Made by a program: the position numbers and the translations under genes | The notes under the pieces: generated by a model | Seen by the model: only the letters and a program-made list of their open reading frames with translations | Database searches by the model: none | What the model was told of the DNA's origin: nothing | Shown: one piece after another, positions 45,838 through 54,832 of the stretch | How the letters are laid out: every line of letters starts with the position of its first letter | Position numbering within the stretch: the stretch's first letter is position 1 | NCBI GenBank assembly: GCA_002336845.1 | Contig: DDEX01000025.1 | Coordinates: forward strand, 8,951-72,950 | From: Rhodobacteraceae bacterium UBA1943 | GTDB taxonomy: Bacteria > Pseudomonadota > Alphaproteobacteria > Rhodobacterales > Rhodobacteraceae | Direction: 5' to 3' | DNA length: 64,000 nucleotides

Positions 45838-46485
45838 CTAAACCGGCACGAAGCCGCCGCGCGTGGGGTCGTATTGTTGCAGCTCGCCCTCGCCAGTGTT
45901 GTTCCAAAGGCCGTGAATTGTCAGCTTTTCGCTATTCACGGCGTCGGCGACGAAGGGGAAAGTCATCAGGTTTTCCAGGCTGACCAGCACCGCCTGATGT
46001 TCCAGCGCGCGCAGGATGTCATCCTTGCCCAGATGGGCCACGCGGTCGAAACCGGGGCGCAGGATGTCCATCCAGCGACCGACGAAACTGGTCTTTTCCT
46101 CCAGCGCCGGGGCATGGCCGGTGCACATGTCATGGCAGCCCTTCACGCCGCCGCAGCTTGAATGGCCCAAGACCACGATATGCGCCACGCCCAGCGAGGT
46201 GACGGCATATTCCACCGCCGCTGAGGTGCCATGGCGCTCTCCATCCGGGGTATAGGGCGGCACAAGGCCCGCGATGTTGCGGTGAATGAAGAACTCGCCC
46301 TCATCCGCGCCGAAGATCGAGGTGACATGCACCCGGCTGTCGCAGCACGAAATCACCATCGCGCGGGGGTGCTGGCCACTTTCGGCCAGACGGCGATACC
46401 AGGCCTTGTTGTCCTGATAAGTCGTCGCGCGCCAGCCGTGAAACCGGCTGATCAGATAGGAGGGCAACGGGCGGGCAGCGTCCAT
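45838..46485 (-). CDS. beta-class carbonic anhydrase
   Basis: 215 residues. Zinc ligands: the first Cys and Asp in SCCDSRV, and His with the second Cys in GHSSCGG. Interconverts CO2 and bicarbonate. Size and motif spacing fit the family, and ends are intact. It is divergent from the small hypothetical gene at 46,629. Confidence 0.94.
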   Translation of the reverse strand: MDAARPLPSYLISRFHGWRATTYQDNKAWYRRLAESGQHPRAMVISCCDSRVHVTSIFGADEGEFFIHRNIAGLVPPYTPDGERHGTSAAVEYAVTSLGVAHIVVLGHSSCGGVKGCHDMCTGHAPALEEKTSFVGRWMDILRPGFDRVAHLGKDDILRALEHQAVLVSLENLMTFPFVADAVNSEKLTIHGLWNNTGEGELQQYDPTRGGFVPV

Positions 46486-46628
46486 CTTGTCATCCTTTCA
46501 GGTCTCTTGCCCCCGTCTAGGCTGCAATTGCAGAAAATTCGAGAGGATTCTTTTTCCTCCCTCAACGAAATCTTCAGCCTGTTTCGGCAGCATCGGTCTT
46601 GGGTGTGAACAAAGATCAGGTGAGTGTG

Positions 46629-47015
46629 ATGGCCGACAATGTCGTGGCCCTCAGGCCAAAGGAATGCGTGCGTCAGGATGCCGAACCGATCGCGACGATC
46701 TATCGGAACCTTGGCACGGCTTCGGCCGAACAGGTCGTAACGCGGGAACTGGGCGAACTGGCGCTGACCATGGCGGGGCTGGCGCAGCAGGTGCGGGGGC
46801 ATCAGGTGAAAGATCTGCCGCGCCATCTGCGTCATTTGCAGCGCATGGCGGAATCGCTGGGGCTGGTCAGCTTGGGTCTTGTGGCGCTGGATGTGCAGGA
46901 TTGTCTGAGCCGGGCCGATTCTACCGCCTTTACCGCTACCTGGGCACGGTTGTTGCGGATTGCCGAGCGGTCTCTGGCACCTGACAAGGACTTGCTTGAT
47001 CAGACCTTCCGCTGA
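46629..47015 (+). CDS. conserved small helical protein (HPt-like?)
   Basis: 128 residues from ATG at 46,629. The longer frame adds ten residues without a ribosome site. All-helical in appearance (LALTMAGLAQQVRGHQ and HLRHLQRMAESLGLV). The helical pattern with a His in DLPRHLRHL vaguely recalls histidine phosphotransfer modules, but the key motif is not convincing. It precedes pepA. Confidence 0.62.
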   Translation: MADNVVALRPKECVRQDAEPIATIYRNLGTASAEQVVTRELGELALTMAGLAQQVRGHQVKDLPRHLRHLQRMAESLGLVSLGLVALDVQDCLSRADSTAFTATWARLLRIAERSLAPDKDLLDQTFR

Positions 47016-47072
47016 CCTCTTGCAGCCGCGCGCCTTGCGGTGCAGCTTCGGGGCATCACGAAGGATACCCCG

Positions 47073-48461
47073 ATGACTCCGCAATTCGCCGATCCCGCAG
47101 CAGCAAGCCGCGCCCTGCATGTCGTTTCCGCCGAAACTCTCGCCACGTTTCTCGATGCCCAGCCTCCTGCGGTGAAAGCATGGCTGACCGCAACAGGCTT
47201 TGATGCCGCTTTGGGTGATTTGCGACTGATTCCCGATACGGATGGTCAGGTCAGGGCGGCGGCGGTGGGCTTTGGCACAGTGAAAGCCCGGGCCCGCATG
47301 CGCTTTGCCCTGGCCAAGGCGGCGGCAGGCCTGCCGGCGGGCGACTGGCACCTTTCTGGCGACCTGACCGCCGATCAGCAGGCCGAGGTGGCGCTGGCCT
47401 TTTTGTTGCAATCCTACCGTTTCGATCGTTATCGCCCCGGCAAACCCGCCGCCGAAACCGCCCGGCTCAAATTGCCGGACGGCCTTGATGCCGCGCGCCT
47501 GATCGCCATGGCCGAGGGAGAGTTCCTGACCCGCGACCTGATCAACACCCCCGCGCTGGACATGGGGCCGGAACAGTTGCAGGCGGCGTTTTTCGCGCTG
47601 GCTGACCGCTTTGGCGCACAGGCCAGCGCGATTGTGGGCGATGACCTGCTGACGCAGAACTTCCCCATGATCCACGCCGTTGGCCGCGCCTCGACCCGTG
47701 CGCCCCGCCTCTTGGAAATGCGCTGGGGCAGCACTGGCCCTGCCTTGACGCTGGTGGGCAAGGGTGTGTGCTTCGACACCGGCGGGCTGAACATCAAGAC
47801 CGGCAATTCCATGCTGTTGATGAAGAAAGACATGGGCGGCGCTGCGACCGTCCTTGGCCTTGCCCATATGATCATGCGCCTTGGCCTGCCCGTGCGGTTG
47901 CGCGTTCTGGTGCCCGCAGTGGAAAACGCCATTGCCGGTAACGCGCAACGCCCGCGCGACATTCTGACAAGCCGCAAGGGCCTGACGGTGGAGGTGAACG
48001 ATACCGATGCCGAGGGCCGTCTGGTTCTGGCCGATGCGCTTGCCTATGCTTGCGAGGAACCTTGCGACGCGCTGATCAGCATGGCCACCCTGACCGGGGC
48101 CGCACGAATTGCCGTTGGCCCCGATCTTGCGCCTTATTACACCGACGATGACGCCATGGCGCAGGCGCTGGAGGCCGGGGCCAAAACCGGCTTCGATCCG
48201 GTGTGGCGGATGCCGTTCTGGTCACCCTATGACCCGGTGATCGAACCCGGCATAGCCGATCTGGACAATGCGCCCGGCTGGGGGTTTGCCGGGTCGATCA
48301 CTGCAGCACTGTTCCTGCGCCGTTTTGTCGAAGGCCCGCGCTACATGCATTTTGACATCTATGGCCACACCCCCGCTGACCAGCCCGCCCGACCCAAGGG
48401 CGGTGTGGGGCAAGGCGCACGGGCGCTGCTGGGGGCCTTTCCGGCCATTCTGGGGCTATAA
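47073..48461 (+). CDS. leucyl aminopeptidase, M17 family
   Basis: 462 residues from ATG at 47,073, preceded by AAGGA. M17 two-zinc aminopeptidase: VGKGVCFDTGGLNIK, KKDMGGAATVLG and NDTDAEGRLVLADAL carry the metal ligands and catalytic Lys/Arg. It trims N-terminal residues from peptides in the cytoplasm. The NlpC/P60 gene follows after two bases, an order common in Rhodobacterales. Confidence 0.94.
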   Translation: MTPQFADPAAASRALHVVSAETLATFLDAQPPAVKAWLTATGFDAALGDLRLIPDTDGQVRAAAVGFGTVKARARMRFALAKAAAGLPAGDWHLSGDLTADQQAEVALAFLLQSYRFDRYRPGKPAAETARLKLPDGLDAARLIAMAEGEFLTRDLINTPALDMGPEQLQAAFFALADRFGAQASAIVGDDLLTQNFPMIHAVGRASTRAPRLLEMRWGSTGPALTLVGKGVCFDTGGLNIKTGNSMLLMKKDMGGAATVLGLAHMIMRLGLPVRLRVLVPAVENAIAGNAQRPRDILTSRKGLTVEVNDTDAEGRLVLADALAYACEEPCDALISMATLTGAARIAVGPDLAPYYTDDDAMAQALEAGAKTGFDPVWRMPFWSPYDPVIEPGIADLDNAPGWGFAGSITAALFLRRFVEGPRYMHFDIYGHTPADQPARPKGGVGQGARALLGAFPAILGL

Positions 48462-48463
48462 GG

Positions 48464-49282
48464 ATGGACCGTCGCCTGACCCCGGCCACCGCCCGCATCG
48501 CGCACAGTTCTTTGCGCGGTAAAATTGATGCCCCCGCCTTTACCGACGGGCAGCGGCTGCATGTCGCAACGCCGCTGGCCGACCTTTGCGTCACACCGGG
48601 CGGCGCGCGCGACCGCCAGCTTCTCCTGGGCGAAAGTTTCATCGTGATCGACCGCGACGCGGGCCATGCCTTTGGCTTTGCCGTTAAAGATGGTCATTGC
48701 GGCTGGCTGGATCAGGCTGCGCTGGCGGAAACCGCGCAGCCCACGCATTGGGTTTCGTCCCCGGCGACCCATCTTTACTCCGAACCGCGCGTTCAGGCGC
48801 GTGAACTGACCAGCCTGTCTCTGGGCGCTCGCGTCGCCGTGCTGGCCACGAGCGAGAAGTGGACCGAGACCACGCAGGGCTTCATTCCCACGCCTCACCT
48901 TCGGGCGCTGGGCAATTGGGCCAGTGATCCGGTGGCTGTGGCCGAAAGCCTGTTGGGCACGCCCTATCTGTGGGGCGGAAATTCGCGGGCGGGCATCGAT
49001 TGTTCTGGGCTGGCGCAACTGGCTTACGGTCTGTGCGGGGTGGCAATCCCCAGTGACAGCGATCTGCAGCAGACCATCGGCCACCCTGTCGCCGAAGGGG
49101 CCGAGCAGCGCGGCGACCTGATCTTCTGGAAGGGGCATGTGGCGATCATCGTCGATGACGCCCGGCTGATCCATGCCAATGGCCATACGATGTCGGTCGC
49201 CTATGAGGGCACCACAGCCTGCATCGCCCGTGTGATGGCGCAGGAAAGCCGCCCCGTCATCGCCCGTCAGCGGCCAGGCTGA
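48464..49282 (+). CDS. NlpC/P60-family peptidase with SH3-type domains
   Basis: 272 residues. N-terminal bacterial-SH3-like repeats (RLHVATPLADLCV..., THLYSEPRVQARELT), then the papain-like NlpC/P60 domain with catalytic Cys in GIDCSGLAQLAY and His in WKGHVAIIVDD. Such dipeptidases cut peptidoglycan stem peptides (gamma-D-Glu-diamino acid bonds). No obvious signal peptide, so it may act on recycled muropeptides in the cytoplasm. Confidence 0.92.
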   Translation: MDRRLTPATARIAHSSLRGKIDAPAFTDGQRLHVATPLADLCVTPGGARDRQLLLGESFIVIDRDAGHAFGFAVKDGHCGWLDQAALAETAQPTHWVSSPATHLYSEPRVQARELTSLSLGARVAVLATSEKWTETTQGFIPTPHLRALGNWASDPVAVAESLLGTPYLWGGNSRAGIDCSGLAQLAYGLCGVAIPSDSDLQQTIGHPVAEGAEQRGDLIFWKGHVAIIVDDARLIHANGHTMSVAYEGTTACIARVMAQESRPVIARQRPG

Positions 49283-49287
49283 CCGCT

Positions 49288-49629
49288 TCACTCGACCGGG
49301 CGCATCTTTTCCAGAACCCGCAGCACGGCGGCCAGATCGTGGCCGCGCCGCAGCACCTGCCCCTCGCTGCCGACAACCGCATACATCCCCTGCCGGGCGC
49401 GCAGTTTCGGACGCTTTTCAATGCGGTAAAGCGGATATTCCGCAGTGCGCCGGAAGATTGCGAACACCGCCACATCGGGCAGCGCCGAAATCCCGTAATC
49501 ACGCCATTCGCCGGCTGCAACCATCCGGCCGTAAAGGCCCAGAATGATACCCAGCTCCTGGCGATGAAAGCTGACCTGCTCTGGCAGGTGTGGGGAAACG
49601 GGGAAAGGGGTCGGCGATTGCACCGTCAT
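49288..49629 (-). CDS. DUF2794 protein
   Basis: 113 residues from ATG at 49,629; a TTG two codons earlier is possible. Typical small Alphaproteobacterial DUF2794 protein with VSFHRQELGIILGLYGRMVAAG and WRDYGIS. Function unknown. It is convergent with the NlpC/P60 gene. Confidence 0.85.
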   Translation of the reverse strand: MTVQSPTPFPVSPHLPEQVSFHRQELGIILGLYGRMVAAGEWRDYGISALPDVAVFAIFRRTAEYPLYRIEKRPKLRARQGMYAVVGSEGQVLRRGHDLAAVLRVLEKMRPVE

Positions 49630-49820
49630 GGGCAAATGTTACCCCCTTGGCGCCATTGGTCAAGACTTGGAAATACTGACACCGAATGGCCCAGAAATCA
49701 TCAGGGCCTGACCTTGGAGCAACCCAGCAAGGGCCACATTCAGGCGACAAAAAGCCTGTGTAACCAGTAATAAGCACAGTGTTCTTGCCCCTGACCGCTG
49801 TGTGACGTGCTGGTGAGGGC

Positions 49821-49845
49821 GACCCTCGGCCATTGGCCGGGGGTC
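49821..49845. terminator. hairpin downstream of the asparaginase gene
   Basis: GACCCTCGGCCA and TGGCCGGGGGTC pair over 12 bases with one wobble. It is nine bases past the stop of the minus-strand asparaginase gene. A loose T-run (CTTCCCTTTT) follows on the plus strand. Confidence 0.55.
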
Positions 49846-49853
49846 TTCCCTTT

Positions 49854-50849
49854 TCAGGCGAACCCTGCCGACAGCCGCAACTCGCCTGTGCGCAGCCCGC
49901 GCCAGTTCCTCTGCTCGGCAGGCAGGCGTTTCTGTGCCGCCGGATGCGCCGCATCCAGCACGCCGATCCGTGCCAGCAGTGCCGTGATCGCCGCTTCGGA
50001 GGCGCGGGAATTGCCGTCCTCGATCTTCAGCGCGATGCCCAGCTTTTTCTCGGGGACGATCGCCACGAACACCGCCTCGGCCCCGGTTTTGATCGCGACC
50101 TTGCCGCCCATCGCCCGCATCAGTTCGGTGCAGGCGCGCCCCTCTCCCGCCACCAGTTCAGGATAGGTTGCCATGGCACGCGTCAGCCGGTGCATCGCCT
50201 TTTGGCGTGCATCACCGCCCTCGCTGGCAGCGGCAAAGGCCGCCATCGACCTAGCAAGGCCGGTGACCGAACAGGCGAAATTCGGCGCCGAACACCCGTC
50301 AATCCCCCAACCTGCGCTGGTCTCGCCCGTCACCTCCTCGAACCCCGCCTTGATCGCTTTTTGCAAGGGATGGTCCAGTTCGACGTATTCGGGCCCAAGG
50401 CCCAGATGCTTGACCACGGTCAAAAAGCCGGAATGCTTGCCCGAACAATTGTTGTGCAACTGGCAGGGCTTGTCGTGGTGTTCGATCAGGCGATCACGCT
50501 CAGCATGATCCAGCGGTTCATGCGCGCCGCAGCGCAGATCCGGCTCGGACAGGCCCAGATCCTTCAGCCATTTCCCCGCCATCTCGACGTGCATCGCAGC
50601 GCCTTGATGGCTGGCGCATGACAGGGCCAGATGCGCTTCGCTCAACCTGTGAGCATCCGCCGCGCCGGTTTCCAGCAAGGGCAGCGCCTGCAACATCTTG
50701 CAGGACGAGCGTGGAAAGATCACACGATCCGGGTCACCCCAGGCTTCGACAATCTGTCCCGCCTCGTCGCAAATCACCGCATGGCCCAAGTGGGTGCTTT
50801 CCAGCAGCCCGCCGCGCCACAGTTCCACCATCGGAATGGCCTTGCCCAT
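49854..50849 (-). CDS. asparaginase, Rhizobium etli type II family (ReAII-like)
   Basis: 331 residues of the asparaginase family unrelated to E. coli AnsA/AnsB. Characteristic segments include FPRSSCKMLQALPLLE, NNCSGKHSGFLT with a likely catalytic region, and GWGIDGCSAPNFA. It hydrolyses Asn to Asp and ammonia in the thermolabile R. etli enzyme. The same fold supports the family call; substrate is inferred. Confidence 0.9.
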   Translation of the reverse strand: MGKAIPMVELWRGGLLESTHLGHAVICDEAGQIVEAWGDPDRVIFPRSSCKMLQALPLLETGAADAHRLSEAHLALSCASHQGAAMHVEMAGKWLKDLGLSEPDLRCGAHEPLDHAERDRLIEHHDKPCQLHNNCSGKHSGFLTVVKHLGLGPEYVELDHPLQKAIKAGFEEVTGETSAGWGIDGCSAPNFACSVTGLARSMAAFAAASEGGDARQKAMHRLTRAMATYPELVAGEGRACTELMRAMGGKVAIKTGAEAVFVAIVPEKKLGIALKIEDGNSRASEAAITALLARIGVLDAAHPAAQKRLPAEQRNWRGLRTGELRLSAGFA

Positions 50850-51018
50850 ACCTTTTCCCCCTCACGGATGCGCGAATTCATGCCCAAGGGGCTTTCGCCG
50901 ATTGGCCTTTTCCGGTTATGTCTGGAATATCGAGCGAAGAAAACCCGCTGCATCAATCGGCCAGGCAAGACCCGGCCAGGCGGAGTCGAGGCATGAACAG
51001 CTTGGAGGCTGTGAGACA

Positions 51019-51558
51019 ATGATGAACCGGATGGTCCGTGCGGCCTGCACCGCCGCTGTGGTGATGACCGCAGGCATCGCCCAGGCACAGGAATCGAATA
51101 ACCAGGTCGCGGTGAAAACCGACTGGAGTGTCTTTACCGAAAACAACCCCAAGGAATGCTGGGCGGTCTCAGTTCCGAAGGAAACCGTCAACATCAAGGA
51201 TGGCAAGCCCGCCACCGTACGGCGCGGCGATATCCAGATGTTCGTGACCTTCCGCCCCGGTTCGGCGCCCGAGGTGTCGTTCACCGGCGGCTATCCGTTC
51301 GCTTCGGGATCGACCGTCAAGATGGACATCGACGGCAACACGTTCCAACTGGTGCCCGGCACCACCTCGCCAGAGAACGAATGGGCCTGGCCGCAGGCAG
51401 ACGGCGCGCAGAACGATGCCGCTATCCTGGCTGCCATGCAAAAGGGCAATTCTGCCGTGATGTCGGCACGGTCGGGCAAAGGCACCCAGACCAAGGACAC
51501 GTTCAGCCTGCGCGGCTTTACCGCCGCGATGGACGAAGCCGCCAAACGCTGCAAATAA
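51019..51558 (+). CDS. invasion-associated locus B (IalB) family protein
   Basis: 179 residues from ATG at 51,019, with a signal peptide ([19 protein letters not shown]). IalB-like beta-rich domain with [17 protein letters not shown] and CGY-type region. The family is widespread in Alphaproteobacteria, secreted or periplasmic; the invasion role is from Bartonella and not implied here. A strong terminator follows. Confidence 0.88.
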   Translation: MMNRMVRAACTAAVVMTAGIAQAQESNNQVAVKTDWSVFTENNPKECWAVSVPKETVNIKDGKPATVRRGDIQMFVTFRPGSAPEVSFTGGYPFASGSTVKMDIDGNTFQLVPGTTSPENEWAWPQADGAQNDAAILAAMQKGNSAVMSARSGKGTQTKDTFSLRGFTAAMDEAAKRCK

Positions 51559-51578
51559 GCCGCGTTTCCCGCGATCTG

Positions 51579-51609
51579 GCGCCCCGGTTTCCCGGGGCGC
51601 TTTTGTTTT
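51579..51609 (+). terminator. intrinsic terminator after the IalB-family gene
   Basis: GCGCCCCGG-TTTC-CCGGGGCGC stem (nine base pairs) followed by TTTTGTTTT. A classical Rho-independent terminator. Confidence 0.9.
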
Positions 51610-51682
51610 CGCCAAGAATCACCTAAAAGCCCCCATCCGCAGCCAGATCGCCTGTCGCAAGGCCAAACCCAAGGATCTGCCC

Positions 51683-52879
51683 ATGACTGACCATGCCGCC
51701 GCCGTGGCCCATGCTCCTATTACACAAGATGTGCATACCATCCCCCGCAAGCTGCCCGAGGGCGGCAAGGCGAATATCGTCGGCCTGACACGCGACCAGT
51801 TGCGCGCTGCCCTGATCGCTGCCGGGACCCCGGAGAAGCAGGCCAAGATGCGGCTGGGCCAGATTTGGCAATGGGTTTATCACTGGGGTGTGCGCGATTT
51901 TGCACTGATGACCAACCTTGCCAAGGAATACCGTGTTCTTCTGGCGGAAAACTTCGTGATCGAGGTGCCAGAGGTGGTGAACCGTCAGGTCTCTGCCGAC
52001 GGCACGCGCAAATACCTTGTCCGCATCGCCGGCGGGCATGAGGTGGAGGTGGTCTATATCCCCGAGGAAACCCGCGGCACGCTTTGCATTTCCTCGCAGG
52101 TGGGTTGCACGCTGACTTGTTCCTTCTGCCACACGGGCACGCAGAAACTGGTACGCAACCTGACGGCTGGGGAAATCGTCGGCCAGGTCATGCTGGCGCG
52201 CGATGACCTGGCCGAATGGCCTCAGCCGGGCGACCCCAAGGACGAAACCCGTCTTGTCTCGAACGTCGTGCTGATGGGCATGGGCGAGCCGCTGTACAAT
52301 TTCGACAACGTGCGCGATGCGATGCGCGTGGTGATGGACGGCGAGGGCATCGCGCTGGGCCGCCGCCGGATCACCCTGTCCACCTCTGGCGTAGTGCCCG
52401 AGATTGCCCGCGCTGCGACCGAGATCGGCTGCCAGTTGGCCGTCAGCTTCCACGCCACCACCGATGAGGTGCGCGACCGTCTGGTGCCGATCAACAAGCG
52501 GTGGAATATCAAGACCTTGCTGGACGAGTTGCGCGCCTACCCGAAACTGTCGAACTCCGAACGCATCACCTTTGAATATGTCATGCTGAAAGGCGTGAAC
52601 GACAGCGACGCCGACGCCCGCCGCTTGGTGAAACTGATCGCGGGCATTCCGGCCAAGATCAACCTTATCCCGTTCAACGAATGGCCCGGCAGCCCCTATG
52701 AGCGGTCGGACTGGGAACGGATCGAGGCCTTCGCCGACATCATCTACAAGGCCGGTTACGCCAGCCCCATCCGCACCCCGCGCGGCGAAGACATCATGGC
52801 CGCCTGCGGCCAGTTGAAATCGGCCACCGAACGGTCGCGCAAAAGCCGGGCCGAGATTGCCGCCGAGGCGGGGCTGTAA
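51683..52879 (+). CDS. rlmN: 23S rRNA (adenine-2503-C2)-methyltransferase
   Basis: 398-residue radical SAM enzyme. The CX3CX2C cluster motif is CTLTCSFC, and two catalytic Cys include one near the C-terminus ([13 protein letters not shown]). Also methylates tRNA A37 in E. coli. The body is complete and the assignment is firm. Confidence 0.96.
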   Translation: MTDHAAAVAHAPITQDVHTIPRKLPEGGKANIVGLTRDQLRAALIAAGTPEKQAKMRLGQIWQWVYHWGVRDFALMTNLAKEYRVLLAENFVIEVPEVVNRQVSADGTRKYLVRIAGGHEVEVVYIPEETRGTLCISSQVGCTLTCSFCHTGTQKLVRNLTAGEIVGQVMLARDDLAEWPQPGDPKDETRLVSNVVLMGMGEPLYNFDNVRDAMRVVMDGEGIALGRRRITLSTSGVVPEIARAATEIGCQLAVSFHATTDEVRDRLVPINKRWNIKTLLDELRAYPKLSNSERITFEYVMLKGVNDSDADARRLVKLIAGIPAKINLIPFNEWPGSPYERSDWERIEAFADIIYKAGYASPIRTPRGEDIMAACGQLKSATERSRKSRAEIAAEAGL

Positions 52880-52908
52880 GGCCTTTTCGAACACCTGGCA
52901 GGCGCGGC

Positions 52909-52931
52909 CCCCTCCCCTTCGTGGGGAGGGG
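52909..52931. terminator. CCCCTCCCC/GGGGAGGGG hairpin between convergent genes
   Basis: Perfect nine-base stem with TTCGT loop between the rlmN stop and the end of the EF-hand gene. Similar to the element at 45,081. Confidence 0.55.
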
Positions 52932-52946
52932 AGGGGTGGGGGTCAC

Positions 52947-53342
52947 CTAGTGCGACAAAGCCTCAATGCTGCGTCGCACCTCATCGTGCATCAGGATGCC
53001 GTCATCATCCAAGTCGAACAGACCCAAGGGGTCGTGGCCACTCTTGATCAATCGGCCTTCGGGGCTCGGAGTGGGTATAAAGCTGTAGGTTTCCATCCAA
53101 CCCATGTGTCTTTGACTGTCGATGTAATGGTTTGTTGCATTTAGAAGGCGCGCGCGGTCAGGGTCTTTTGCTGCTCGTGCTTCCAAAGTTGCGCGATCTG
53201 CTTTCAATGTGGCCAGAATCTCTGCCGGGGGGAAATATATCTCGCGTCGGAAAAGCATTAGGCCAGTTTCGGCGCTGACCTGCGGTGGCATCAGCAATGC
53301 GATAATCGTCAAGGTCGCCAAATACCTCAACACAGTCCTCAT
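52947..53342 (-). CDS. secreted EF-hand domain protein
   Basis: 131 residues from ATG at 53,342. Signal peptide (YLATLTIIALLMPPQVSA). A single EF-hand loop DLDDDGILMHDE sits near the C-terminus. The rest (LFRREIYFPPAEILATLKAD) is unassigned. Base composition is less GC-rich than the neighbours, so it may be acquired or fast-evolving. Confidence 0.72.
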   Translation of the reverse strand: MRTVLRYLATLTIIALLMPPQVSAETGLMLFRREIYFPPAEILATLKADRATLEARAAKDPDRARLLNATNHYIDSQRHMGWMETYSFIPTPSPEGRLIKSGHDPLGLFDLDDDGILMHDEVRRSIEALSH

Positions 53343-53385
53343 CCTTTGCAAGGAAAGCGTCCTCGCTCTGCATCCCCTAACCCGC

Positions 53386-54672
53386 TCAGGCGGCTTTCGG
53401 TGTATCGTCCACCTCGGCTTCACGATTGGCCTCTGGCCCCTGCCTTTCCGGAAACACCAGCTTGTCCAGCCACTTGAACATCAACGGGTTGACCAGGATC
53501 GACACCAAGGCCCCCGCCACCACCAGATCGCGCGCGGCGACCGGCACGATCCACAGCTTCACTCCCATCACGATCAGGATGAAGGAAAACTCGCCGATCT
53601 GCGACAGGCTGGCGCCGATGGTCAGCGCGGTTTCGCGGTCGCGGCCAAAGGCGCGGACGATGGCATAGGCGGCAACCGCCTTGACCACCACGATGATCAG
53701 CACCGTCACCAGCAGCGAGAAGGGCTGCGTCCAGATGATCGACGGGTTGAACAGCATTCCCACCGATACAAAGAACAGCACCGCAAAAGCATCGCGCAGC
53801 GGCAGGGTTTCCTTCATCGCTTGTGTAGAAAGGGTGGAGGTTGACATGACCATCCCGGCAAAGAACGCCCCCAAAGCGAAACTGACCCCGAAGAATGTCG
53901 AGGACGCCCATGCAATTCCCAGCGCGATGGCCAGAACCGAAAGGCGGAACAGTTCGCGTACCCCAGTATGGGCGACATAGTGCAGAACGGCCGGAATCGC
54001 CTTGGTGCCGATGATCAGCATGATCGCAACAAAGCTGGCCACCTTGACCGCCGTCAGCATCAGGGTCGCCGCCACCGGGCCAAAGCCCAGCCGGGCCACC
54101 GCCTGTGCGCCCTCCTCCACCGGGGCCGAAATTCCGCCCAACAGCCCAGCCAAAGGCGGAATCATCACCAGTGCGATGACCATGACCAGATCTTCAACGA
54201 TCAGCCAGCCGACCGCGATATGGCCGCGCTCTTCCTTGACGATGCCGCGTTCCTGCAAGGCCCGCAGCAGAACGACGGTCGAAGCGACCGACAGCGACAG
54301 GCCAAAGATCAGCCCCGCGCCAATGCCCCAGCCCAGCACCCAGCCCAGGGCCGCCCCCGCCGCCGTTGCCACCGCAATCTGGCCGACGGCACCGGGAATG
54401 GCGATCATCTTGACCGCCAGCAACTCTTTCAGCGAAAAGTGCATCCCCACGCCGAACATCAACAGGATCACCCCGAGCTCTGCCAGCTCGGTCGCAATTT
54501 CCTGATCGGCCACAAATCCCGGCGTGAACGGCCCCAGAACCACCCCCGCCATGAGATAGCCCGCCAAAAGCGGCAGCTTCAGCCGATGGGCAAAAACGCC
54601 AAAGATGAAGGCCAGCGACAGACCAACGACCAGCGTGGTGATCAAGGGCGTTTCATGGGGCAAAAGTGGCAC
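53386..54672 (-). CDS. CPA2-family cation:proton antiporter (KefB/YbaL-like)
   Basis: 428 residues with about 12 membrane helices, including AGYLMAGVVLGPFTPGF and the fifth/sixth-helix type region GWLIVEDLVMVIALVMI with the conserved Asp. It lacks the C-terminal RCK/TrkA-N domain of full KefB/KefC and ends with a short acidic tail. Exchanges K+ or Na+ for protons; ion not determined. Confidence 0.9.
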   Translation of the reverse strand: MPLLPHETPLITTLVVGLSLAFIFGVFAHRLKLPLLAGYLMAGVVLGPFTPGFVADQEIATELAELGVILLMFGVGMHFSLKELLAVKMIAIPGAVGQIAVATAAGAALGWVLGWGIGAGLIFGLSLSVASTVVLLRALQERGIVKEERGHIAVGWLIVEDLVMVIALVMIPPLAGLLGGISAPVEEGAQAVARLGFGPVAATLMLTAVKVASFVAIMLIIGTKAIPAVLHYVAHTGVRELFRLSVLAIALGIAWASSTFFGVSFALGAFFAGMVMSTSTLSTQAMKETLPLRDAFAVLFFVSVGMLFNPSIIWTQPFSLLVTVLIIVVVKAVAAYAIVRAFGRDRETALTIGASLSQIGEFSFILIVMGVKLWIVPVAARDLVVAGALVSILVNPLMFKWLDKLVFPERQGPEANREAEVDDTPKAA

Positions 54673-54832
54673 CTCTTCTTTGCAATAACTTACGGGGTTA
54701 CGCCCAAACTAAGCCCGCTGCCCCCATGTTCAAGAGAGGCATTTGCCCTTTGGGGTCACGATTTTGGCGCGAATGTTTCAGCATGTTACCACAGGTCTTG
54801 ATCGGGGTCGCCGACGTGCTACCGATGGTCGC

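Noticed and set aside
49636..49853. Possible small gene between DUF2794 and asparaginase genes
   Set aside because: Only short frames without start signals were found; I see a hairpin next to the asparaginase stop and otherwise nothing.
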